From Lachnospiraceae bacterium (GTDB lineage Bacteria > Bacillota > Clostridia > Lachnospirales > Lachnospiraceae), in the NCBI GenBank assembly GCA_022845955.1, contig AP025576.1, positions 7,227,681 to 7,291,680 on the forward strand: a stretch of DNA of 64,000 bases. The letters run 5' to 3'. Of the stretch, positions 16,861-23,509 are shown piece by piece. The notes beneath the pieces were generated by a model that made no database searches, was not told the origin of the DNA, and saw only the letters and a program-made list of their open reading frames with translations. A program made the translations under genes and the position numbers. How positions within the stretch are numbered: the stretch's first letter is position 1; every line of letters begins with the position of its first letter.

Positions 16861-17556
16861 ATGGACAAAGAGGCAATATTTAAACAGATTAAGGGAGGAC
16901 TCATCGTCTCCTGTCAGGCACTGGAGCATGAGCCTTTGTATACAAAAGAAGGCGGCGTTATGCCTTTGATGGCAAAAGCGGCTGCACAGTCCGGCGCAGT
17001 GGGCATCCGCGCCAACACTGTCCGGGATATTACCCAGATTAAAGAGGCAGTTGACCTTCCCGTTATCGGTATCATCAAAAAGGATTACGAGGGAACTCCC
17101 ATGTACATCACGGTTACCATGAAAGAGGTAGATGAGCTGGTGGCATGTGGCGTGGATATCCTGGCAGTTCAGGGAACCAGCGCACTGCGTCCCGACGGCA
17201 GCACGGCTCCCCAGTTTATCGCAGCCATTAAAGAGAAGTATCCTGACCAGCTTGTGATGGCAGACTGCGCTACCCTGGAAGAGGGTATCGCCTGTGCCGG
17301 GGCTGGGGCTGATTTCGTAGGCACCACCATGCGGGGTTACACTCCCGAAACCAAGGGCATTGACGATATCGACTTTGATTTTATCCATGAGCTTTCCGAA
17401 AAATGTCCTGCAAAGATTATCGCAGAGGGACACATCCACTACCCGGAGCAGGCAAAGAAGGCTTTAGAGGCTGGTGCCTTTGCACTGGTTGTGGGCGGCG
17501 CTATTACCAGACCCGCTGAGATTACCGCAAGATTTGTCTCCGCAATCCAGAAATAA
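16861..17556 (+). CDS. nanE: N-acetylmannosamine-6-phosphate 2-epimerase
   Basis: A 231-residue TIM-barrel epimerase converting ManNAc-6-P to GlcNAc-6-P. Landmarks: GGLIVSCQALEHEPLY at the start, PVIGIIKKDY (catalytic Lys region), VMADCATLEEG, GTTMRGYTPET and IIAEGHIHYPEQAKKAL with VVGGAITRP at the phosphate site. Length is normal. It is followed 14 bp later by nanK. The ATG at 16,861 has only a weak ribosome site (AAGAAAGG further up). Confidence 0.9.
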   Translation: MDKEAIFKQIKGGLIVSCQALEHEPLYTKEGGVMPLMAKAAAQSGAVGIRANTVRDITQIKEAVDLPVIGIIKKDYEGTPMYITVTMKEVDELVACGVDILAVQGTSALRPDGSTAPQFIAAIKEKYPDQLVMADCATLEEGIACAGAGADFVGTTMRGYTPETKGIDDIDFDFIHELSEKCPAKIIAEGHIHYPEQAKKALEAGAFALVVGGAITRPAEITARFVSAIQK

Positions 17557-17570
17557 AGGAGTAACTTCTT

Positions 17571-18458
17571 ATGAAAATTGTCGCAGTGGATATTGGCGGT
17601 ACTGCCATCAAAGCAGGTCTTTGGGACGGAACAGAACTGACCGACATGAAAGAATGGGACACCGAGGCATCCCAGGGCGGTGCCCATCTGATGGAGCGGG
17701 TAATGCAGCTCCTCCACACTTATTCCGGTTTTGATGCCATCGGTATCAGCACCGCCGGAGAAGTGAACACTAACAATGGCACGATTTTTTATGCCAACAG
17801 CAATATTCCCGGTTATACCGGCATGCCGGTACGGGACATTATAAAAAATGAATTCCATGTCCCCGTGGCAGTGGAAAATGATGTAAACTCCGCTGCTCTG
17901 GGTGAACTCCATTCCGGAGCAGGCGTGGGCTATCCGGATTTTCTCTGCCTCACCTACGGAACCGGCGTGGGAGGCTGTATCATCATCAACGGACAGGTTT
18001 ACTCCGGTGCATCCTTCTCTGCCGGCAGCTTCGGCGGCATTGTGATTCACCCGGAAGTCAAGAATGGCACGGATACCCTGGAGGGCTGTTACGAGCGCTG
18101 CGCCTCCACCACCGCACTGGTGAAACGGGCAAAGGCTGTGGACGAAACCCTGGACAACGGCAGAAAGATTTTTGACGCCATGGAGCGCCCTGAAATCAAA
18201 GCCGTGATTGACGACTGGATTGGGGACATCTGCACCGGTCTGGTTACCTTAACCAGCGTCTTTAACCCTTCCCGCATCATTCTGGGAGGCGGTGTCATGG
18301 CACAAAGTTACGTGCTTGCCCAGATAAAAAGCCGGGTAAAGGCACAGCTTTCCCCGGGACTTTCCCATGTGGAAATCGTTCCTGCAAAGCTGGGAAATAC
18401 CGCAGGTCTGATGGGTGCTGTCAGTCTGGCTGAGAAATTATTAGACAAGGAGAAGTAA
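17571..18458 (+). CDS. nanK: ROK-family N-acetylmannosamine kinase
   Basis: A 295-residue sugar kinase that phosphorylates ManNAc. DIGGTAIKAGLWDG is the phosphate-binding loop, VENDVNSAALGE carries the catalytic Asp, and YGTGVGGCIIING is the second phosphate motif. The usual ROK zinc site (CxCGxxGC) is absent: the stretch after VIHPEVKNG reads GTDTLEGCYERCAST. Zinc-free ROK kinases exist in sialic-acid operons. AAAGGAG precedes the ATG. Confidence 0.85.
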   Translation: MKIVAVDIGGTAIKAGLWDGTELTDMKEWDTEASQGGAHLMERVMQLLHTYSGFDAIGISTAGEVNTNNGTIFYANSNIPGYTGMPVRDIIKNEFHVPVAVENDVNSAALGELHSGAGVGYPDFLCLTYGTGVGGCIIINGQVYSGASFSAGSFGGIVIHPEVKNGTDTLEGCYERCASTTALVKRAKAVDETLDNGRKIFDAMERPEIKAVIDDWIGDICTGLVTLTSVFNPSRIILGGGVMAQSYVLAQIKSRVKAQLSPGLSHVEIVPAKLGNTAGLMGAVSLAEKLLDKEK

Positions 18459-18461
18459 GCA

Positions 18462-18522
18462 GATTGAAAAATAAAATTTTTCAATCGCGAGTTTGTGTCT
18501 GTGCGCACTTGACACAAACTCG
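18462..18522. repeat. Two adjacent perfect hairpins between nanK and the SGNH gene
   Basis: Hairpin 1 (18,462-18,486) has GATTGAAAAA-type arms; hairpin 2 (18,488-18,522) has 12-bp arms CGAGTTTGTGTC and complement around an 11-nt loop. They lie between a good ribosome site (AAGGAG at about 18,448) and the first credible SGNH start at 18,548, as if a small palindromic insert had pushed the two apart. Confidence 0.6.
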
Positions 18523-18547
18523 TTATGCGCAGAAAACGTGCGCAGAA

Positions 18548-19201
18548 ATGTGGAAAAACATGCAGAAGAATATTTTATGTTTCGGAGATTCCAATACTCA
18601 TGGATATAATTCCAAAACCGGCGGTCGTTTCGATGTGAACGAGCGTTGGACCAAGCTTTTACAGAAAAATCTGGGGGATGATTACTATATCATTGAAGAA
18701 GGACTCAGCGGAAGAACCACTTCCTTTGAGGATCCGGTTTTCGAGGGACTGTGTGGCTTAAATGTCATCTATCCCTGCATGATGTCCCATGAGCCTCTGG
18801 ATTTAGTCATTATCATGCTGGGCACCAATGATACCAAGGATCGCTTTAATGCCAATTCCTTTATCATCGGGAAAGGTCTGGAGCGTCTGGCACAGAAAAC
18901 CATTGACACCCACGCTGCCTGGAGAGGCGCGCCTAATGTGCTGTTGATTGCTCCGCCTCCCATCCATCCCGATTATGCCAAAACCGCGGTTGCCGGTGAG
19001 ATGGGAGACAAATGCGTAGAGCGTTCCCGGGGTCTGGCAAAGGAGTTTAAGGATGTGGCAGACCGTCTGCATTGCCATTTTCTGGATGCAGGCTCCATTC
19101 CCGGCATTGAGATGTACCCCTACGACTGGATGCACTTGAGCCTGGAAAGTCACAAACTTCTGGCAGACGAGCTGACAAAAGTAATGAAAGAGATACTCTA
19201 G
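18548..19201 (+). CDS. SGNH/GDSL hydrolase, probable sialic-acid O-acetylesterase
   Basis: About 217 residues. ILCFGDSNTHGYN holds the nucleophile Ser, IIMLGTNDTKDRF the block III Asn, and YDWMHLS the catalytic Asp/His pair. These are the SGNH esterase blocks; in this context removal of O-acetyl groups from sialic acid is likely. The start is uncertain: ATG 18,548 or 18,560 give a normal N-terminus but poor ribosome sites, whereas a TTG at 18,464 with a good site would translate through the hairpins. Confidence 0.75.
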   Translation: MWKNMQKNILCFGDSNTHGYNSKTGGRFDVNERWTKLLQKNLGDDYYIIEEGLSGRTTSFEDPVFEGLCGLNVIYPCMMSHEPLDLVIIMLGTNDTKDRFNANSFIIGKGLERLAQKTIDTHAAWRGAPNVLLIAPPPIHPDYAKTAVAGEMGDKCVERSRGLAKEFKDVADRLHCHFLDAGSIPGIEMYPYDWMHLSLESHKLLADELTKVMKEIL

Positions 19202-19216
19202 GGATTTTGTTGTATA

Positions 19217-19251
19217 CAAAAGCCAGTGGGTGTTTTGCCCACTGGCTTTTG
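19217..19251. terminator. Bidirectional terminator, end of sialic-acid cluster
   Basis: Perfect 13-bp arms AAAAGCCAGTGGG and complement with a 7-nt loop; A and T runs on both sides serve the SGNH gene (+) and the thioesterase gene (-). Confidence 0.85.
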
Positions 19252-19259
19252 TCATGGTT

Positions 19260-19736
19260 TTAAAACCCTTCTTTCCGTCTCATCAGCCGCAGTTCCCGGC
19301 GTTTGAGTGCGTTGTCCCACTCCATCTGCTCTGCCGGGTCGTCGGGGTTTAGCAGAAGGGGCGGCGCTTCCGTGGGCTTGCCGTCCTCTCCCATGTTGAC
19401 CATGACGAAATACGCACGGTTAATGGGATGACGGGTGCCGTCCGGGTTCTCTTTATAAGTGTCAACCCGTACCTCCATGGAGGTTTTCCCCACATAGGTT
19501 ACCCGCCCGGTAAGTACCAGCACATCGTTGATAAAGGCACCTGCCTTAAACTGCAGATTATCGATGGCTGCGGTGGTAGCATTATTCCCACAGTGGCGTC
19601 TGGCGGTAGCACCTGCCACTTCATCAATCCACTTTAACAGTTGTCCTCCAAACAGCCGTCCGAATCCGTTAATGTCCGGATAAATTACTACATGAATCTG
19701 TTCCGTCAGAGAGTCTGTCACTTTTTTCGGTTCCAT
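19260..19736 (-). CDS. Acyl-CoA thioesterase (hot-dog fold)
   Basis: A 158-residue YciA/BFIT-like enzyme. Key segments: INGFGRLFGGQLLKWIDEVAGATARRH (hot-dog helix with the active-site Asp region), AAIDNLQFKAGAFINDVLVLTGRVTYVGKTSMEVRV and YFVMVNMGEDGKPTEAPPL. It hydrolyses acyl-CoA esters in the cytosol; chain length is not predictable. Transcribed against the sialic-acid cluster and separated by a shared terminator. Confidence 0.85.
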   Translation of the reverse strand: MEPKKVTDSLTEQIHVVIYPDINGFGRLFGGQLLKWIDEVAGATARRHCGNNATTAAIDNLQFKAGAFINDVLVLTGRVTYVGKTSMEVRVDTYKENPDGTRHPINRAYFVMVNMGEDGKPTEAPPLLLNPDDPAEQMEWDNALKRRELRLMRRKEGF

Positions 19737-19820
19737 TTATTTTCCCCGCTTTCTTTGCTTTCTTTTGCTTAAATCTCTATTCCCATCATACCACCCCGGT
19801 CAATGCCCGGTTTTGAACTA

Positions 19821-20150
19821 TAGCACATGCTGCTCCAGGCGGCGCAGTGCCTCCTCTACCCGGCTTTTGGGCAGATAATCATCTGCTCCGGCTAAAGCCT
19901 GCAATGCGGTCATCCGTCTGTCCTTTTGCGGTAAGCATCATAATGGGAACCTGGACGCCTTCCTTGCGGAGCCGCTGTAACACCTCGATGCCGTTCATTT
20001 TGGGCATCATCACATTCAGAATGATGGCATCATAGCCCCCGGAAAGGGCATAGTCGTAGGCGTCCTGTCCGTTGTGTACCGCAGCCACACTGAACTGGTT
20101 TTTTTCAAAAAAGACGGTAAGCGCCTCCGGAAAATCTAATGAGATTTTCC
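19821..20150 (-). pseudogene. Response-regulator receiver domain remnant
   Basis: Minus-strand text VFFEKNQFSVAAVHNGQDAYDYALSGG and VMMPKMNGIEVLQRL with IMMLTAKGQTDDRIAG is a CheY-like receiver. It then shifts frame; the next frame restores ALAGADDYLPKSRVEEAL and stops, so there is no output domain. The phospho-acceptor position reads ILNVMMPK, with Asn where Asp is needed. Two independent defects mark a dead gene. Confidence 0.75.
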
Positions 20151-20295
20151 ACGATTCTTTCCTTATAGTATAGGAGGAAACGCGGAAGAAATCAATATTT
20201 GCAAATTTTTTCCTGTCTTTAGGCAGGCTTTAGGATGGGGCGCTACAATACGTTTGACAACAGAAAAACAACAGACTTTGGAAAGGAGAAAACTT

Positions 20296-21014
20296 ATGAA
20301 AAAATCACTTTGTATTTTATGTTCCACCGCAACCGCGTTATCTCTGTCTGCCTGCGGAACTGCACAGGTTTACTCCAGCGAGGCTGCGGAGACAACCACT
20401 GTTTCTACCGAAGAATTGACCACCGTTACCGGAAAGGTAACAGAAATTGGGGCGCCAGCGTCACACTGGCACTGGGAGAGGTTTCGGAAAATTCTGATGG
20501 GAACACCGCACCGGACAACAGCAATAATTCCGACAGTACTCCGGAGATGCCCAGTGGCAGCGCTCCTGATGGAAACGGCGGTTTTGGGGGCAGCAGCGAG
20601 GTAACCCAGGGTGACAGTGCCAACACCATCACCGAGGATGGCACTTACACCGGCACCACCTACACCTCCACCGGGGATGATGAAAACGCTCTCCGGGTGG
20701 ATGGAGCAACCGTCACCATTAAAAACGCAACCTTGACCGCCAACAATTCTGAGGCGCTGGTTATCGAGGGACAAAACTCCATCGCACTGGAAAACTGCGA
20801 TGTCATTGGAAACATGAGCGACACCAAAGGCTCCAGTGGAAGTAACGGCGCACAGGTGGAATTTACCGCAGACAGCCAGACCATCAATGGAGACATCATC
20901 GTGGACAACATTTCCACTCTGGATTTCTCCTTAACCAATGGCATTGTCCTCAACGGCACCATCAATTTTAACGGCTACACCATCACCCTTGCTGATGGTA
21001 CGGTTCTGAAATAA
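20296..21014 (+). pseudogene. Frameshifted lipoprotein with carbohydrate-binding-like domain
   Basis: A good ribosome site (GAAAGGAG) and a lipoprotein signal (MKKSLCILCSTATALSLSAC) start the gene. The frame changes at about 20,440-20,465, after GKVTEIG, and the second frame continues ASVTLALGEVSENSDGN, a Gly/Ser-rich linker, and a parallel beta-helix-like region (TITEDGTYTGTTYTSTGDDENAL). Relatives are longer, so the C-terminus also looks shortened. In intact form it would be a surface protein of the DUF4353-like group. Confidence 0.65.
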
Positions 21015-21030
21015 ATATAGGTCAACAGAA

Positions 21031-21067
21031 GAAGAGCCCTTCCACGGCTATAGGGAAAGGCTCTTTC
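21031..21067 (+). terminator. Terminator after the lipoprotein pseudogene
   Basis: Arms AAGAGCC-TTCC and GGAAAGGCTCTT enclose about ten bases and are followed by TCTCTTT. Confidence 0.7.
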
Positions 21068-21452
21068 TCTTTATCAATCTCTGAAACACTTTGAGTTTAC
21101 ATAATTTTCATTTTTACCCATAAACATGATTGAATTCATACCTTATAGGTGGTTTTTTAGAGCTTTCATAGTAGTCCAACCCATAAGCAGCACCAAATCA
21201 AGTTCTTATATGTCTGATTTCAAGAAAATTTGACATTTTCCAGCTTACAAGGCTTACAAAAGACCCATAAAGGATTACAAAAAGTATATTCTATGGGTTG
21301 ATATCCCGCACGCAGTGCTTTCAGAAGCCTATAGGAATCACAGTAAATCCGCTCTTATGGGTTAGAGGCTTGCATGCCTTTCTCCCGGTAACCCATAGAC
21401 AGCAACGCAAATTTCTCCTTATAGGTTGCCAGTCAGTACACGCCGTCATTTT
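21068..21452. repeat. Gene-free stretch with many short CCCATA/CTATAGG repeats
   Basis: No gene is seen over 385 bp. From about 21,140 to 21,430 short related words recur on both strands: CTTATAGGT, CCCATAAGC, CCCATAAAGG, CTATGGGTTG, CCTATAGGAATC, CTTATGGGTT, CCCATAGACAG and CTTATAGGTTG. Spacing is irregular. The pattern may be binding-site clustering or debris of a decayed region. Confidence 0.45.
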
Positions 21453-22141
21453 TTACTGCCTCCACTCCTCAAGGACTTTGCTTATCCGGCGGTCAATGTC
21501 CTCTCTGGTGGTTTTGCACTCTTTTGGATATTCTCTGGCGGCATGTAAAGCAAGTTTCACAAAAAGTCCGGAGCCGATGGGCAGCATGGTCTTTATCATG
21601 CTCTCCAGGAAAACAAAATGGGTTCCGTGCTGGTAGGTCAAGGCCTCCACTTCGCAGACGTGAGTCTTTGCGCTAATCGGTTTTTCATGCGGCGAACATA
21701 TTTTGCAGCATCCCATAGCCCGTCATCCTCTGCACCGATGGCAAGCAGTTTTCCCTTGATGTTTTCCACTGGAATCATTTCTTCCTCCTGTAGGGGATGT
21801 GCCGCCTCGGAGTCATCGAAAAGTTTTCTGGAATTCAGCATGTCCCCAGCGCGTTTCGATTCCGCCTGAACCACTTGCCAATACTTAGGATGCTGGTACA
21901 CAAAGGGCATATAGGGCAGGGGCTTGCCCAGGTAAGAAAACAGGGACTCTCCCTCGATGGGCCACTCTTTACAGCCGTCCTTTTCTCCCTGCATAAAGCC
22001 CTGCCAGATAAAATCACTGGGAGTCATGGCAATGGTGAGGGTAATGTCCGGGAAGTAAGCTGCCGCTGTCAACGCCAGGGTTCCGGTGGTGGAGGCTCCG
22101 TAAAATCCCTCTGTTTCCACATCAAAATGAATCCGTTTCAT
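21453..22141 (-). pseudogene. Alpha/beta hydrolase (BAAT/acyl-CoA thioester hydrolase C-terminal type), decayed
   Basis: Minus-strand frame from 22,141 reads MKRIHFDVETEGFYG and jumps straight into GASTTGTLALTAAAYFPDITLTIAMTPSDF, the nucleophile elbow region. Intact relatives have about 80 more residues between these parts, so an internal deletion is likely. Near 21,660 the frame shifts: KYVRRMKNRLAQR is followed in another frame by THVCEVEALTYQHGTHFVFLES to EYPKECKTTREDIDRRI. The His of the triad (HGTHF) is therefore out of frame. Non-functional. Confidence 0.7.
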
Positions 22142-22249
22142 GTTCCGTTACCTCGTATAGTCTCAAGTTACCAAGATTAGATACATCTAACTTTCATATT
22201 ACCTTCATTGTAATGCGGTAAATTTCCTCTATCAAGGAGTAGAACACTC

Positions 22250-22278
22250 TTGCAAAATTGAGATTTTTCCATTAAAAT
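22250..22278 (+). promoter_or_regulatory. Promoter of the pnuC transcript
   Basis: TTGCAA (22,250-22,255) and TAAAAT (22,273-22,278) are separated by 17 bp. It would start RNA at about 22,285, leaving a leader of nearly 290 nt before pnuC. Confidence 0.6.
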
Positions 22279-22284
22279 AACCGC

Positions 22285-22400
22285 ATATTTGTATCTGAAA
22301 CAGAAATGTTTCACACGACTGCCACCGGGTAGGAATGCACAGAGCATTCGCTACACATCGTTAGGTCTCAGAAGATGTGTGCGGATGCTTTTTTATGCTA
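22285..22400 (+). promoter_or_regulatory. Attenuator-like (riboswitch-like) leader before pnuC
   Basis: The leader has a GAAACA-gaaa-TGTTTC hairpin, then GAATGC (22,333-22,338) that can pair with GCATTC (22,344-22,349). The same GCATTC is the foot of a long terminator: GCATTCGCTACACATC (22,344-22,359) pairs with GATGTGTGCGGATGC (22,374-22,388), followed by seven T. The two pairings exclude each other, as in transcription-attenuating riboswitches. I do not recognise a known aptamer consensus; the ligand might be a nicotinamide compound given the gene below. Confidence 0.45.
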
Positions 22401-22571
22401 TGCATACCGCTGGCGCACACAAAGATCCGGCAATGGACTCTTTGTTCCCGGAAAAATTTAAAGGATGTTCATAAATGATACGAGATAAGCGCACACTACC
22501 ACTATTGGATCCTTGGACTTCTTCTTTTTGTCATAAACAAATTACCAGATAAGAAAAAGGAGTTTATAATC

Positions 22572-23252
22572 ATGAGTAATCCCGTAAAAGATTTTACAAA
22601 GAAAGAATGGAGCCTGTGGCTTGGCTCCCTGTTGATTGTTGTTGTTTCCAATTTATTTTCCGGGGATGTGGATCTGCCGACCCTGGTGGCGGCACTGGTG
22701 GGCGTAACTTCCCTGATTTTTGCCGCAAAGGGAAATGTGTGGGCACAGATCCTTATGGTGGTGTTCAGCATCCTCTACGGCATCATCTCCTGGCGGTTCC
22801 GCTACTGGGGTGAGATGATGACCTATCTGGGTATGACCCTGCCCATGGCGGTGTGGTCTACCATTACCTGGCTGAAAAATCCTTCGGAGACAAACGGCAG
22901 CGAAGTGGCGATCCAGCAGTTGAATCGATGTCACGTTTTCGGTCTGTTTGTTTCCGGCATCATTGTAACCGTTATTTTTTGTTATTTTTTGTGGGTTTTA
23001 AAAACCCCCAATCTTCTGTTCAGCACGATTTCCATTACCACCAGCTTTGTGGCGGCGGCACTGACCATGCTGCGTTCTTCCTATTATGCGGTGGGGTATG
23101 CTGCCAATGACCTGGTGCTGATTGTGTTGTGGTCACTGGCTGCCATGGAGAATCCGGCGTATATTCCGGTAATTGTGAATTTTGTAATTTTCTTCTTTAA
23201 TGATATGTACGGCTTTATCAGTTGGCGCAGACGGGAGGCTGTTCAGGGCTGA
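22572..23252 (+). CDS. pnuC: PnuC-type nicotinamide riboside (vitamin-like) transporter
   Basis: A 226-residue membrane protein with about seven hydrophobic segments (LWLGSLLIVVVSNLFSG, LVAALVGVTSLIFAAKG, ILMVVFSILYGIISWRFRYWGE). The WRFRYWGEMMTYLGMTLPM stretch and the final FVIFFFNDMYGFISWRRRE are PnuC landmarks. It imports nicotinamide riboside; pnuT- and pnuX-like variants for thiamine or riboflavin cannot be excluded. AAAAAGGAG precedes the ATG. Confidence 0.85.
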   Translation: MSNPVKDFTKKEWSLWLGSLLIVVVSNLFSGDVDLPTLVAALVGVTSLIFAAKGNVWAQILMVVFSILYGIISWRFRYWGEMMTYLGMTLPMAVWSTITWLKNPSETNGSEVAIQQLNRCHVFGLFVSGIIVTVIFCYFLWVLKTPNLLFSTISITTSFVAAALTMLRSSYYAVGYAANDLVLIVLWSLAAMENPAYIPVIVNFVIFFFNDMYGFISWRRREAVQG

Positions 23253-23300
23253 CCTGTTGAGAATTGCACGTTATTTTTCCAGAAAGGAGACAGGGAACCG

Positions 23301-23508
23301 TTGTCTATTGCCGAAGAACATACCTATATCGCTATCGACCTAAAATCTTTCTATGCCTCCGTGGAGTGCCTGGGGTTAGGGCTTGACCCCCTGGACACCA
23401 ATCTTGTGGTTGCAGACGAGATCCGCACGGACAAAACCATCTGTCTGGCGGTGACTCCTTCCTTAAAAGCCTATGGAATTTCCGGACGTGCCCGTCTTTT
23501 TGAGGTGC
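23301..23508 (+). pseudogene. Y-family DNA polymerase (UmuC/DinB-like), N-terminal remnant
   Basis: TTG start behind GAAAGGAG. HTYIAIDLKSFYASVECLGLGLDPLDTNLVVAD and TICLAVTPSLKAYGISGRARLFEV are the start of the palm domain with its first catalytic Asp. Native sequence stops at about 23,507 after LFEV, where the immunity gene resumes in another frame; four more codons reach a stop. Only about 69 of some 400-500 residues remain. It forms the right end of the inserted block. Confidence 0.8.
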
Positions 23509-23509
23509 G

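Noticed and set aside
21453..21716. A separate small gene of 87 codons
   Set aside because: It is the frame-shifted C-terminal part of the hydrolase pseudogene, not an independent gene.
22285..22400. Known TPP, FMN, THF or cobalamin riboswitch
   Set aside because: None of their conserved core words is present; only the attenuator architecture is supported.
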